NCBI RefSeq assembly: GCF_001310635.1
Contig: NZ_BAXR01000006.1
Span: forward strand, 62,001-126,000
Reading direction: 5' to 3'
Length of the DNA stretch: 64,000 nt
From: Bacillus sp. JCM 19034
GTDB lineage: Bacteria > Bacillota > Bacilli > Bacillales > Bacillaceae_D
Shown here: one piece after another, positions 48,199-59,196 of the stretch
Numbering within the stretch: the first letter of the stretch is position 1
Layout: the number at the start of each line of letters is the position of its first letter
Made by a program: the position numbers and the translations under genes
The notes under the pieces: generated by a model
Database searches by the model: none
What the model was told of the DNA's origin: nothing
The model's input: the letters and a program-made list of their open reading frames with translations, nothing else

Positions 48199-49866
48199 AT
48201 GGAAGGATATCAAAAGTATACTCGAACGTATTTCATGCCACCTGAGAAAAGTACAAAATGGATGGAAAAAGAATATGTAACAAAGGCACCGCAATGGTGT
48301 AGTGTAGATCTGCGCGATGGAAATCAGGCGTTAGTTGTACCGATGAACTTAGAGGAAAAACTAGAATATTTTCAAATCCTTGTCGAGTTAGGCTTTAAAG
48401 AAATCGAAGTCGGCTTTCCAGCAGCATCTGAAACGGAATTTACCTTTTTACGCACACTAATTGAACAGGATTTGATTCCTAAGGACGTTACAATTCAAGT
48501 GTTAACGCAAGCACGTGAACATATTATTCGTAAAACCTTCGAATCGTTAAAGGGAGCTCATAAAGCAGTTGTTCACTTGTATAACTCGACATCAGTTGCC
48601 CAGCGTGAGCAAGTGTTCCGTAAGTCGAAAGAGGAGATCATTGAAATCGCCGTTCGGGGTGCAGAGCTACTAAAACAATGTTCTTTGGAGACGGAAGGAG
48701 ATTTTACTTTTCAATATTCGCCGGAGAGCTTCACAGGAACTGAAATTGAGTTTGCATTAGAAATATGTAACCGCGTTTTAGATGTTTGGCAACCGACAGC
48801 TGACAATAAAGTAATCATAAACTTGCCAGCGACGGTGTCTCTTTCAATGCCCCATGTCTATGCAAGTCAAATTGAGTATATGAGCAATCATTTAAAATAC
48901 CGAGAAAATGTCATTGTCTCCATTCACCCACATAATGATCGTGGCACAGGGGTTGCCGATGCAGAGCTTGGTATGCTTGCTGGTGCGGATCGTGTTGAAG
49001 GAACGTTATTTGGCAATGGGGAGCGTACAGGTAACGTTGATATTGTTACACTTGCATTAAATCTATTTTCACATGGAGTTGATCCTGAGTTACATTTAGA
49101 AAATCTTCCACGTGTTATAGAAGTGTATGAACGTATGACGAAAATGAATGTACATGAACGTCATCCATACGGTGGTGAGCTTGTGTTTACGGCGTTTTCT
49201 GGCTCGCATCAAGATGCGATTGCAAAAGGAATGAAATGGCGCGAAACTCATGCAGAGGATCATTGGACTGTACCGTATTTGCTAATTGATCCAGCAGATA
49301 TCGGGCGTGAGTATGAAGGTGATATTATTCGGATTAATAGTCAATCAGGTAAAGGCGGAATTGCCTATGTCTTGAAGCAAACGTACGGTTTAGATTTGCC
49401 CTTGCAAATGCGTGAAAGCTTTGGTTATCGTGTGAAAAACGTGTCTGACCATATGAACAAAGAGTTAAGTACTGAAGAAATTTACGGAATATTTAAAGAG
49501 GAATATATTAATATTACTAAGCCGATCGAGTTTATCCAATATACGTTTGGGGACGAGAGTTCTGCTAAGGTTAAAGTCAATATGAATATAGATGGCGAAG
49601 CGACAGAGTTGACTGGTGCAGGTAATGGGACGCTAGATGCGATTAGCCAAATGCTGCAAGATAAGCTGCAAATTCAATATTCCGATTTGACATACACTGA
49701 GCATGCATTAGAAGTAGGATCACAATCTCAAGCCGTTTCTTACGTTGGCATTTCTGCAAATAATGGTGAGGTATTTTGGGGCTGTGGCATTGATGCTGAT
49801 ATAATGACGTCATCAATTAAAGCATTAGTTAGTGCTGTCAATAAGCTCGTTATTTCGAATCGATAA
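48199..49866 (+). CDS. leuA: 2-isopropylmalate synthase, type 2 (LeuA2)
   Basis: 555 residues from ATG 48199. The ATG at 48190 touches the AAGGAGAG ribosome binding site and is less likely. The HMGL-like barrel has 'PQWCSVDLRDGNQALVVPM', 'EIEVGFPAASETEF', 'VSIHPHNDRGTGVADAELG' (metal-binding His pair) and 'ERTGNVDIVTLALNLF'. The C-terminal regulatory LeuA dimer domain ends 'GCGIDADIMTSSIKALVSAV'. The first residues and length match the yeast/actinobacterial-type enzyme rather than the 510-residue LeuA of the ilv-leu operon. Commits 2-ketoisovalerate and acetyl-CoA to leucine. Stands alone. Confidence 0.92.
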   Translation: MEGYQKYTRTYFMPPEKSTKWMEKEYVTKAPQWCSVDLRDGNQALVVPMNLEEKLEYFQILVELGFKEIEVGFPAASETEFTFLRTLIEQDLIPKDVTIQVLTQAREHIIRKTFESLKGAHKAVVHLYNSTSVAQREQVFRKSKEEIIEIAVRGAELLKQCSLETEGDFTFQYSPESFTGTEIEFALEICNRVLDVWQPTADNKVIINLPATVSLSMPHVYASQIEYMSNHLKYRENVIVSIHPHNDRGTGVADAELGMLAGADRVEGTLFGNGERTGNVDIVTLALNLFSHGVDPELHLENLPRVIEVYERMTKMNVHERHPYGGELVFTAFSGSHQDAIAKGMKWRETHAEDHWTVPYLLIDPADIGREYEGDIIRINSQSGKGGIAYVLKQTYGLDLPLQMRESFGYRVKNVSDHMNKELSTEEIYGIFKEEYINITKPIEFIQYTFGDESSAKVKVNMNIDGEATELTGAGNGTLDAISQMLQDKLQIQYSDLTYTEHALEVGSQSQAVSYVGISANNGEVFWGCGIDADIMTSSIKALVSAVNKLVISNR

Positions 49867-49878
49867 ACGTGTTAGAAG

Positions 49879-49907
49879 AGCGATACTTTTTTAAGTATTG
49901 CTTTTTT
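49879..49907 (+). terminator. Rho-independent terminator of leuA
   Basis: AGCGATACTT pairs with AAGTATTGCT (one G-U), followed by TTTTTT. The 187 bp to 50094 show no gene. Confidence 0.85.
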
Positions 49908-50094
49908 CACGACTGAATGGAAGCTTTTTACAAATACAAACGCTTACGGTACGAGAAGCAACAATGATCAAATCAATGTTCAGAAATTGTATTGGAGCAA
50001 TAAAATTGGCAAACCATTTTGAAATGGTGGCTATAGGGTTTCCTGCATGATGAGGACGATGATTTAGTTAAATTAATCTTGCCGAGGTGGTATT

Positions 50095-50756
50095 ATGGCT
50101 AGTAGAATAATGAAAATAGAGCAACCAAAAGGAATAAAGGGCAATTTAAGAGAAACGACAATAAAAGAATTAATAGAACATGAAGATTATGAACTATCTA
50201 GTGTACGGATAGAAGACGAAACCGTTGAGTTTCTAACAATTGAAAAACCTATTTTTTCTAAGGTCGTATTTAAAAATGTCACATTCCACCAAGCGACATT
50301 TCCAGCTATTGATATGACTGACGTTGTATTTGAAAATTGTAATTTAGCTAATGTTAAAATACATGAAGGTCTCATCCATCGAGTTGCCTTCAAAGGATGT
50401 AAATGTACGGGACTTGACTTATTAGGAGCACACCTTGGAATGTAACCTTTGAAAATAGTTTACTTGATTTCAGTCAATTTCCAGAAGCGACATTGAAACG
50501 AGTTCTATTTCAAGAATGCTCTTTAAAAAGTGCGAACTTTTATGGATGCCATTTTAAAAAGATAGCGTTTAATCAATGTGATTTAACTGAAGCTGATTTT
50601 ATTGAAACAAGTTTAAACGGAGTTGATATAAGTACGTCGACTATTGATCAGCTACACGTAAGTTTAGAGGCATTGCGTGGCTGTCTCGTATCGTCTGAAC
50701 AAGCAATTATATTTTCTAAGCTATTAGGTCTAGAAATAGTTGATCATTCTTTATGA
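50095..50756 (+). CDS. Pentapeptide-repeat protein (frameshifted)
   Basis: About 221 residues after repair. Successive A(D/N)LxX-type pentapeptides are visible: 'TFHQATFPAIDMTDVVFENC', 'NLANVKI', 'SLKSANFYGCHFKKIAFNQC', 'DLTEADFIETSLNGVDIS'. These form a right-handed quadrilateral beta-helix. The frame breaks near 50436, one A lost (restoring 'GAHLGNVTFENSLLDF'). Some such proteins shield DNA gyrase from quinolones, but most have unknown roles. GAGGTGG ribosome binding site. Confidence 0.82.
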
Positions 50757-50767
50757 TTCGTTAAACG

Positions 50768-50800
50768 AAGCCGACTCCAACCAAACAGGAGTCGGCTTTA
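50768..50800 (+). terminator. Stem-loop after the pentapeptide-repeat gene
   Basis: 11-bp perfect stem AAGCCGACTCC (50768-50778) with GGAGTCGGCTT (50788-50798), followed by a short TTA run. Confidence 0.75.
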
Positions 50801-50809
50801 TGATGAAGA

Positions 50810-50887
50810 TCAAGATATGAATAAGCTAATTGTTAACAATAAAACAGAGAAGATACTTGGATTTTTCATGTCTTTCTTTTTCATCAT
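50810..50887 (-). CDS. Candidate 25-residue hydrophobic peptide
   Basis: The frame begins MMKKKDMKNP and continues with a hydrophobic span 'SIFSVLLLTISLFIS' to the stop. A GGGGGA element lies 4-6 nt before the ATG, which is strong support for translation. A basic head plus short membrane span suggests a small membrane peptide. No homologue recalled. Rejecting it would need transcription or conservation data. Confidence 0.4.
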   Translation of the reverse strand: MMKKKDMKNPSIFSVLLLTISLFIS

Positions 50888-51060
50888 TCATTCCCCCTGA
50901 ATGTGTAAGATTATTTGATTACTTATATCATAGCAAGGAAATTGATGGTGGTAAGAGATTACGTGAGGTTATATGACATATTTATTTTGTGCACGCGAAA
51001 TTAATCGGTATAATAAAAGTGATAGTAACAAAGACGATTAAGTTAGAAAGAGGGGAGACA

Positions 51061-51501
51061 ATGGATATTAATTATGTGAATATTGACCGAGTATGGGCAT
51101 TAGAAGAAGAAAAGCAAATCACAGATATTCATCAAAAAATCTTTCAAACTAAAGAGTGTTTGAGTGAGAAGATTAAGAAAAAGCCGTCACTGGTTACTAA
51201 TCTAGCAATACATAATGATCGAATTGTTGGGTATAAAATTGGTTATGAGCTTGACTGTGAAACATTTTACAGCTGGTTAGGTGGGGTGGACCCGCATTTC
51301 CGTAAGCAAGGAATTGCGACGAAGCTCATGGAAGAACAGCATGCTTATGCCCGTAAGCTTGGTTACCGTAAAGTACAAACAAAAACGATGAATCGATGGA
51401 GAAGCATGCTATTACTAAATATTAAAAGTGGGTTTGATGTGATCCAAACTATTATTGATGAAAACGGAATACATAAGATTGTGTTGGAGAAGGAGTTGTA
51501 G
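51061..51501 (+). CDS. GNAT family N-acetyltransferase
   Basis: 146 residues from ATG 51061 (AGAGGGGAGA upstream; the longer frame from 50989 is rejected). Motif A: 'WLGGVDPHFRKQGIATKLME' (about residues 76-95) with Q-x-G-I-A. The segment 'RWRSMLLLNIKSGFDVIQT' is the usual C-terminal acetyltransferase motif. Acceptor unknown. Confidence 0.85.
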   Translation: MDINYVNIDRVWALEEEKQITDIHQKIFQTKECLSEKIKKKPSLVTNLAIHNDRIVGYKIGYELDCETFYSWLGGVDPHFRKQGIATKLMEEQHAYARKLGYRKVQTKTMNRWRSMLLLNIKSGFDVIQTIIDENGIHKIVLEKEL

Positions 51502-51540
51502 TTAGCAAAAATGGGATCATTCTGTTTACAAAAACTTCCT

Positions 51541-51565
51541 CCTGGGTGAGGTGACTTCACCCAGG
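51541..51565. terminator. Stem-loop between GNAT and etfA
   Basis: 9-bp perfect stem (51541-51549 with 51557-51565) between convergent genes; no clear T-tract. Confidence 0.6.
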
Positions 51566-51578
51566 TAAAATATAGTAA

Positions 51579-52544
51579 CTATAGAACCTTACGAAATTCC
51601 TCTGTCAAAAGCGGTACAACTTCAAATAAGTCACCGATTATTCTGTAATCTGCGATCTGAAAAATCGGTGCTTCTGGATCTTTATTAATAGCGATGATCA
51701 TTCGAGATTGACTCATTCCGGCGACGTGTTGGATCGCACCACTAATCCCACAAGCAATGTAAATTTCCGGCGTTACTACTTTCCCTGTTTGCCCAATCTG
51801 TAAGGAGTAGTCGCAATAGTTAGCGTCACAAGCTCCTCGTGAAGCACCGACAGCTCCATTTAACACATCGGCTAGTTCTTCTAGAGGCTTAAAGCCGTCT
51901 GCGCTTTTGACACCACGTCCACCAGCAATGACTACTTTCGCTTCGGTTAAATCGACTTTACCTGCTGTTTTTTGGACTACGTTAACAATAGTAGCATGTA
52001 AAGAGTCAGGCTTCGTATATTCAAGTGTCTTTATGCTTGCTTGATTCACTTTTCTGTTAAAGGGAGGGATGTTATTGGGACGGATGGTAAGTATCCAAGG
52101 ACTTTGAAGGAATGACTTTTGTTCAAACGCTTTACCAGCATAAATTGGGCGAGTAATTATTAGTTGATCATCTTTTTTTTCGATCGCAGTAACATCTGAT
52201 ATGAGACCAGCATCAAGTGTTGCAGCTAGCATAGGTGCCAGGTCACGCCCGGTGGCTGTATGTCCCAAGATGATTCCAGATGGATGGCATTCGTTGACAA
52301 TGATGCTTAATGCATGATCATATGCTTCTGGATGGTAATGGGTAAGTGTTTCATGTTCAATCGTATAAATCGTATCAACGGCAAATGTAGATAACGTTTC
52401 CACCATGTCTTGAAGTTGGTCACCGATTAACGCGATATATATAGATGCAGGCTGCATCATGTTGGCTGCCTCAATCGCTTCAAAGGTAACTTGACGAAGC
52501 ACTCCATTACGGTGCTCGGCAACGATTAAAATTGATTGATCCAT
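51579..52544 (-). CDS. etfA: Electron transfer flavoprotein, alpha subunit
   Basis: 321 residues. N-terminal domain ('MDQSILIVAEHRNGVLRQVT') and the C-terminal FAD-binding domain: 'VVIAGGRGVKSADGFKPLEE', 'AVGASRGACDANYCDYSLQI', 'GISGAIQHVAGMSQSRMIIA', 'INKDPEAPIFQIADYRIIGD'. It pairs with EtfB to take electrons from acyl-CoA dehydrogenases. It lies 15 bp downstream of etfB on the minus strand and is divergent from the beta-oxidation genes. Confidence 0.94.
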   Translation of the reverse strand: MDQSILIVAEHRNGVLRQVTFEAIEAANMMQPASIYIALIGDQLQDMVETLSTFAVDTIYTIEHETLTHYHPEAYDHALSIIVNECHPSGIILGHTATGRDLAPMLAATLDAGLISDVTAIEKKDDQLIITRPIYAGKAFEQKSFLQSPWILTIRPNNIPPFNRKVNQASIKTLEYTKPDSLHATIVNVVQKTAGKVDLTEAKVVIAGGRGVKSADGFKPLEELADVLNGAVGASRGACDANYCDYSLQIGQTGKVVTPEIYIACGISGAIQHVAGMSQSRMIIAINKDPEAPIFQIADYRIIGDLFEVVPLLTEEFRKVL

Positions 52545-52559
52545 TTTCCGATTCCCCCT

Positions 52560-53323
52560 TTACAATTGAGTTCGTTCTTGTAATTTCTGCACGAGTGAAG
52601 CAGCTTGCTCTTTTGGGCTACCTGTTAATCGTTCACCGGCTGTTTTTTTGGTGGTGAAAAGACGCTTACTCTCTTTGTTTTAGCCTTCACCATTTCTGCA
52701 GAAAGGCCAATATCTTCAAGCGTCAGCTGTTTTAAAGGCTTGCGCTTTGCTTTCATAATTCCTGGTAAGCTTGGATAGCGAGGTTCGTTTAATCCTTGCT
52801 GGGTCGTGAAAAGTGCTGGTAGCATAACGCGAATTGTTTCTAAATCTCCCTCAGCATCCCGCTCAACTTCGGCTAGACCGTTTTCAATGGAAAGCGAAGT
52901 AATCGAGCCAACATGCGGAAGCTGCAACTTTTTCGCTGTACGAAGGGCCACTTGGCCACCGCCGTTATCAATTGAGAAGTAACCTGCAAGTAGAAGATCA
53001 ACTTTTTCATTTCTTAAGTAAGTGCTTAACACATTGGCAATGCAGCTTTCATCTTGAGGAATGTCATCATCCAATAAAAGAACAGCTTCATCAGCTCCCA
53101 TTGCTAATGCAGTCCTCAATGCTTCTACCGTTCTCTTTGGGCCAACGGAGAGTACCGTTATGTTTCCACCATGCTCATCTCGTTGTCGAATGGCTTCCTC
53201 TATAGCATATTCATCATATGGATTAATAACAAATTGTACGTCTTCCTCGGAAATATCACCGTTCTCAACCATTATTTTCTCCTCTGTATCAAACGTTTGC
53301 TTCACTAATACATAAATATTCAT
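52560..53323 (-). CDS. etfB: Electron transfer flavoprotein, beta subunit (frameshifted near C-terminus)
   Basis: About 254 residues after repair. ATG 53323 follows AAAGGAGAGAG; the longer frame to 53386 is rejected. 'MNIYVLVKQTFDTEEKI', 'INPYDEYAIEEAIRQRDE', 'EALRTALAMGADEAVLLLDD' and 'LLAGYFSIDNGGGQVALRTA' are typical EtfB. An A7 run at about 52645 (expected A8) breaks the frame. The restored end, 'KKTAGERLTGSPKEQAASL' and on to the stop at 52560, matches the EtfB C-terminal arm that holds EtfA. Confidence 0.92.
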
Positions 53324-53490
53324 CTTTTCTCTCTCCTTTCGTAAGTGCTTACAAAATCCTCGTGTTATACACTTATGATTAGTCAATTGGAAAACATGCT
53401 AAATTTCCATGATTATTTGGAAGAATATCTCACACATTTTGACAATATATGTTTATAGACAGAAAGTTTACAGGTGAAAGGAGGATTGAA

Positions 53491-55627
53491 ATGGGCCAAT
53501 GGCTACAATTGATAGCCTTCTTAACTGTATGCACTTGCAGTGTGTATCTATTTGTGAAGGTTGTCTATCATCGCTATCTCTATGTAAAGCTTGGAAAAAA
53601 GACAGAGATGGAAATGCAGCTATCGAAACGGTTATTGATTATTTTGCGTGAAGTATTTGGACAGACGAAGCTATTGAAGGACAAAAAAAGTGGTATGATG
53701 CATCTGTTCATTTTTTATGGGTTTATCATTCTTCAATTAGGGGCAATTGACATTATTGTAAAAGGATTTGGCGTAAATTCGCTACCGATTCCTGGTTACA
53801 ATGTTTTTGTACTCGTACAAGAAATGACAGTTTTAGTTGTTTTGCTAGCAATTGGCTATGCGGCTTATCGTCGTTATGGTGAAAAAATTCCAAGGTTGAA
53901 AAGAGGTATAAAGCCAAGTATCGTTATTTATTTTATCGTCTGCCTCATGATTTCCGTTTACTTAACGTTAACATTTGAACGAGTGATGCATGATCTAGCT
54001 TTTTCGGTTTATGCACCAATAACTTCAACACTAGCTTGGCCGTTTGCAAGCTTACATCCAACTTTGGCCTCCGTCTTTTTTTACAGTAGTTGGTGGCTCC
54101 ACTTACTTATATTATTAGTCTTTCTTATTTACGTACCTCAATCGAAGCATTTTCATTTACTTACAGCTCCAATTAATATATTCCTTAAACGAACAGAAGC
54201 AACTGGAAAACTAAGAAAATTAGATCTTGAGGATGAAGAAGCGGAATCGTTTGGTGTTGGTCGAGTAGAGGATTTTACTCAAAAGCAGTTACTTGATTTT
54301 TATGCATGTGTGGAATGTGGACGCTGTACAGACGTTTGTCCTGCTGCAAACACGGGTAAGCTCCTTTCTCCGATGCATCTTATAACGAAAATGCGTGACC
54401 ATTTAACTGAAAAAGGGGCTGCTGTTACATCAAAGACGGCCTGGGTTCCTGAGGCATTGTTTCAAGATCAGTCTGCTCATTCCTTTCAACAAGTGAGTGG
54501 AGATGATTTCGTTGATTGGCAAGAAGCTGGAACGTCTATTGTGTCGACGATGAAAAAGCAGCAGCAAAGCTGGAAAACAACTAAACAAGACCCCCGTTCT
54601 GTTCAATTAATAGGTGAAGTGATCACAGAGGAAGAAGTATGGGCGTGTACAACATGTCGTAATTGCGAAGATCAATGTCCGGTTGATAATGAACATGTTG
54701 ATAAAATTGTTGATTTACGCCGTCATTTATTACTTATGGAGGGAAGGGTTCCATACGAAGGTCAACGAGCGATGCAAAATATCGAACGACAAGGCAACCC
54801 TTGGGGCTTAAATCGTCGTGATCGTCAAAACTGGCTCGAAGATTTGGAAGGAATTCATGTTCCTACAGTTAAAGAGAATCCTCATTTTGATGTTTTATAC
54901 TTTGTCGGTTCAATGGGTTCTTATGATACGAGAACAGTTGCTGTTTCAAAAGCATTTGTTCGTCTGCTAGATCATGCAAGAGTGAATTTCGCTATTTTAG
55001 GAAATGAAGAAAAAATTCTGGTGATACCCGCGTAGAATGGGGAATGAGCTGTTGTTTCAGGAGTTATGTCAGGAAAATATCGCTACATTTCAAACATATG
55101 ATGTCAAAACTATAGTGACAACTTGTCCACATACGTATCACACTATTAAAAATGAATATCCTGATTTTGGATTAGAGGGAGTGGAAGTGCTCCATCATAC
55201 AGAGCTACTAGATCGTCTCGTTAAAGAAGGAAGAATTACGCCGTTTTACGAGGTGAACGAGCGAATTACGTACCATGACTCTTGTTATTTAGGGAGATAT
55301 AACAACGTCTATGAACAGCCAAGAGACATCCTTCGGTCGATTGCGGGAATCGAGCTCGTTGAAATGGAACGACATCATGAAAATGCCCTTTGCTGTGGTG
55401 CTGGTGGAGGAATGATGTGGATGGAAGAGACAGCTGGAAAACGTGTCAATATTGCGCGAACTGAGCAAGCTCTTGCTGTAAATCCAACTGTGATTAGCAG
55501 TGCTTGTCCCTATTGCTTAACGATGGTTGAGGATGGAACAAAGCATAAAGAGATCGAGGAGCAAGTGAAAGCCCGTGATATCGCAGAAATTCTTGAACTA
55601 GCCGTTTTTGGAGATAGGAGAGTGTAA
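53491..55627 (+). CDS. fadF: Membrane (Fe-S)-binding oxidoreductase, FadF type (two single-base losses)
   Basis: About 712 residues after repair. ATG 53491 follows AAAGGAGG. Five to six N-terminal membrane helices (about 1-245) precede two 4Fe-4S ferredoxin motifs, 'CVECGRCTDVCPAANTG' and 'CTTCRNCEDQCPVDNEH'. Two CCG domains follow ('TTCPHTYHTIKNEY', 'YHDSCYLGRYNNVY', 'CCGAGGGMMWMEE'). Breaks near 55012 and 55030 are both single-base losses (restoring 'GNEEKNSGDTPRRMGNEL'). Proposed EtfAB:menaquinone oxidoreductase, linking acyl-CoA oxidation to respiration. Head of the fad operon. Confidence 0.9.
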
Positions 55628-55628
55628 A

Positions 55629-58021
55629 ATGAGTAGAACGATTCAGAAGGTTGCGATAATTGGATCAGGTGTAATGGGAGCAAGCATTGCAGCTCATTTA
55701 GCTAATGTTGGGATTTCAAGTATATTGCTAGATGTGCCGACAACCGAATTAACGGAGCAGGAACGTGCGAGGGGATGGACTTTAGAAAGCAAACAAGTAC
55801 GGAACCGTTTAGCGATAAAGGCGATCGATCGATTACAAAAAGCAAATCCAACACCATTCTATGAGAACCGTTTTGCGAATCGAATCACTCCAGGGAATGT
55901 AGCCGATGATTTGCCGAAGATTAAGGAAGTCGATTGGGTTATTGAAGCGATTATTGAAAACGCTGACATTAAGAAACAATTGTATAAGCAAATAGAGGAG
56001 GTTTGGGTAGAAGGGACTTTCGTTAGTTCTAATACATCAGGTGTATCAATTAATGAAATGGTTAAAGAAAGAAGTTTGGCATTTCAAGAGCACTTTTTTG
56101 GAACACATTTCTTTAATCCACCTCGTTATATGAAGCTGTTGGAGGTCATTCCAAATACGAATACGAAACCTGAAATCATTAAGCAAATGACTCAGTTTGC
56201 AGAAAATGTACTTGGAAAAGAAGTTGTCGTTGCAAAGGATACTCCGAATTTTATTGCGAATCGGATTGGAACATTCGGATTGCTTGTCACCCTTCGTGAA
56301 ATGAAGAGGTTTGGATTATCTGTTGAAGAAGTTGATGCGGTTACTGGACCGGCATTAGGAAGGCCTAAAAGTGCCACATTCCGTACGTTAGACTTAGTTG
56401 GGTTGGATACGTTTATGCATGTTGCAAACAATGTTTATCAAAAAGTGGATGATGAAGCAGAGAAAAATGTATTTGCCCCAGTGCCACTATTAAAGGAGAT
56501 GGTTGAGAGAGGTGGATTGGTGAAAAAGCTAAGAAAGGCTTTTATGAAAAGGTACGAACAGACAAAGGGACCGAAATTCGCTCTTTACAAATGGATTCAT
56601 TCACGTACGAAAAACAAAAACGTGTGAACGGAGCGTCATTAGAGGCAGCAAAGCTAGCGAGTGGAACAAAAGGAAAGCTTCAAGCTCTGCTAGGTACTAA
56701 AGATCGTTATTCTGAATTTGCCTGGTGTATGCTCAAACGTGTTTTGCTTTATTCTGCAGAGAAGGTCGGTGAGATAGCCGATTCAATTTGTGAGATTGAT
56801 GAAGCGATGAAATGGGGTTTTAACTGGAAGCTTGGCCCATTTGAAACGTGGGATGCTTTAGGCCTAGAGAAGACGGTATTAAGAATGGAGGAAGAAGGAG
56901 AGCAGATTCCACAATGGGTAAAGGATTGGCTTGCAGCTGGTCATCAAGCTTTTTATAAAAAAGAAAATAATCAATTGTTTTATGTAGAAGATGGCCAGTG
57001 GAATAAGAGAGAGACGTCAGAAAAGGCAATTTCCTTGCAGAGATTGAAGGAAAAACAGCTTATTTGTACGAATCAAGGTGCAAGTTTAATTGATATTGGT
57101 GATGGTGTAGCGTGCCTAGAGTTCCATTCACCAAATAATGCAATTGGCCCTGATATATTACAAATGATTACAAAGTCAGTTGATATCGTAGAAAGAGATT
57201 TTACTGGGTTACTGATTGCAAATGAAGGTCGTCATTTTTGCGTTGGTGCGAACCTTATGATGCTATTAATGGAGGCACAGGACGAAGAATGGGATGAAGT
57301 TGACCATATTATTCAGCTTTTTCAGCAGACAATGCTTCGTTTAAAACGTTGCACGAAGCCAGTTGTAGCCGCACCGCATCAAATGACGTTAGGTGGCGGT
57401 GTTGAGGTTTGCTTGCCTGCTGACAAAATTGTTGCACATGCTGAAACGTATTTCGGCCTTGTGGAAGTTGGCGTTGGTCTAATCCCGGCAGGTGGAGGCT
57501 GTAAGGAATATGTACTACGAATTAGTGAATCAATGCCTCATCAAGAGCTTTCGATGCAACCACTCGTAAATGATTTGTTTGAAACAATTGGGATGGCAAA
57601 GGTGTCTACGAGTGCTGATGATGCAAAGAGACTACGTTATTTACGTCAAGGAGACCATGTTGTCATTCCTGAAAATCAACGGATTTATGAAGCGAAGCGA
57701 GCCGTTTTAAAGCTTGCTGAAAGTGGGTATAAGCCCATGAAAGAAAAAAAGATTCGTGTTGTTGGAAGAGAAGGGGCAGCAATTATGAAGCTGGGGGCAT
57801 ATCAGATGAAGCTTGCAGGTGCCATTAGTGAACATGATCAATTAATTGCGACAAAGCTTGCTCATGTGTTAGCAGGTGGGGATGTAAAAGCTGGTTCAGT
57901 TGTTTCGGAACAATATATGCTCGATTTAGAGCGAGAAGCCTTTTTAAGCTTATGTGGGGAGCCGTTGACACAGGCAAGGATGGAGCACATGTTAACTAAG
58001 GGAAAGCCATTACGTAATTAA
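55629..58021 (+). CDS. fadN: 3-hydroxyacyl-CoA dehydrogenase / enoyl-CoA hydratase, FadN type (frameshifted)
   Basis: About 798 residues after repair. ATG 55629 follows GGAGAG. The N-terminal NAD domain has 'VAIIGSGVMGASIAAHLANV' and 'FFGTHFFNPPRYMKLLEVIP'. The C-terminal enoyl-CoA hydratase domain has 'GLLIANEGRHFCVGANLMML' and 'VAAPHQMTLGGGVEVCLPAD'. The frame breaks near 56593, one G lost (restoring 'LYKWDSFTYEKQKRVNG'). Does the hydration and second oxidation steps of beta-oxidation. Followed by fadA 16 bp later. Confidence 0.92.
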
Positions 58022-58037
58022 AAAAGAGGTGACTACG

Positions 58038-59182
58038 ATGAGAGAGGCTGTGATCGTCTCCATTGCACGTACTCCGGTCGGAAAAGCGAAAAAAGGAATA
58101 TTCGCTGATACGAGAATTGAAGATTTAGGTAAAGTCGTGTTACAAGAGGTCGTTGAACGTGCTCGTCTTGATATGAATGATGTTGATGATATTATCATTG
58201 GCTGTGCGATGCCCGAAGGGGAGCAAGGGTTAAATATGGCTCGTAACATTGCTTTATATGCTGGTTTTCCGGTGTCAACCCCTGCATTAACGATTAATCG
58301 GTTTTGTTCATCTGGTTTGCAATCGATTGCTTTTGCAGCTGATCGAATTAAATCTGGAGGGGCAGAGGTGATTATTGCCGGAGGGATGGAAAGCATGAGT
58401 CATGTACCAATGACTGGTTTTCATTTTTCTCCTCACCCGACGATCGTTGATGAAATGCCACAATTATATATGGGAATGGGCTATACCGCTGAGGAAGTGG
58501 CTGATCGTTTTGCTGTCAGTCGAGCAGATCAAGATCATTTTGCTTTTAGAAGCCACCAAAAAGCAGCAAGAGCAATAGTAGAAGAACGTTTTAATGAAGA
58601 AATAGTTCCTGTAACAGTCGTTCGAAATGAGGAGAAATTGATTGTCAGAAAAGATGAAGGAGTGCGAGCAGAGACAACGGTTGAAGCGTTGAGTCAATTG
58701 AAGCCTGTTTTTAAAAAAGGGGGGACAGTCACAGCAGGAAATACATCACAAATGAGTGATGGGGCAGCTGCATGTGTTGTGATGGAAAAAGAGAAGGCTT
58801 TCGCTTTTGGTTTAGAACCGTTGGCAACAATTCGCTCTTTTGCTTTAGCAGGCGTAGAACCGGAGATTATGGGTGTTGGACCGGTAAAAGCGATCCCAAA
58901 GGCATTGGAAATGGCAAATGTAAACATTGAAGATGTTGATTTATTTGAGATTAATGAAGCGTTCGCATCTCAATGTGTTCACGTTATTCGCGAATTAAAG
59001 CTTGATGAGGAAAAGGTCAATGTAAATGGTGGAGCGATAGCACTAGGCACCCACTCGGTTGTACAGGTACAAAGCTAACTGCATCGCTTATATATGAATT
59101 GAAACGACGAGGTAGAAAGACAGGTGTTGTGTCAATGTGTATCGGTGGAGGAATGGGAGCAGCTGCTGTGCTTGAAGTTTGA
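58038..59182 (+). CDS. fadA: Acetyl-CoA acyltransferase (thiolase), FadA type (frameshifted)
   Basis: About 382 residues after repair. ATG 58038 follows AGAGGTGA. Nucleophilic Cys in '[18 protein letters not shown]' (about residue 90). '[12 protein letters not shown]' and '[20 protein letters not shown]' are typical. The frame breaks near 59046, where GGCCAC reads GGCAC (restoring '[20 protein letters not shown]' and the final '[18 protein letters not shown]'). That restores the catalytic His of GHP and the second Cys. Cleaves 3-ketoacyl-CoA to acetyl-CoA. Confidence 0.93.
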
Positions 59183-59196
59183 GAGGAGGAGTGAAA

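Noticed and set aside
49933..49950. ACAAACGCTTACGG after leuA as a cre site
   Set aside because: Three mismatches to the consensus and no promoter nearby.
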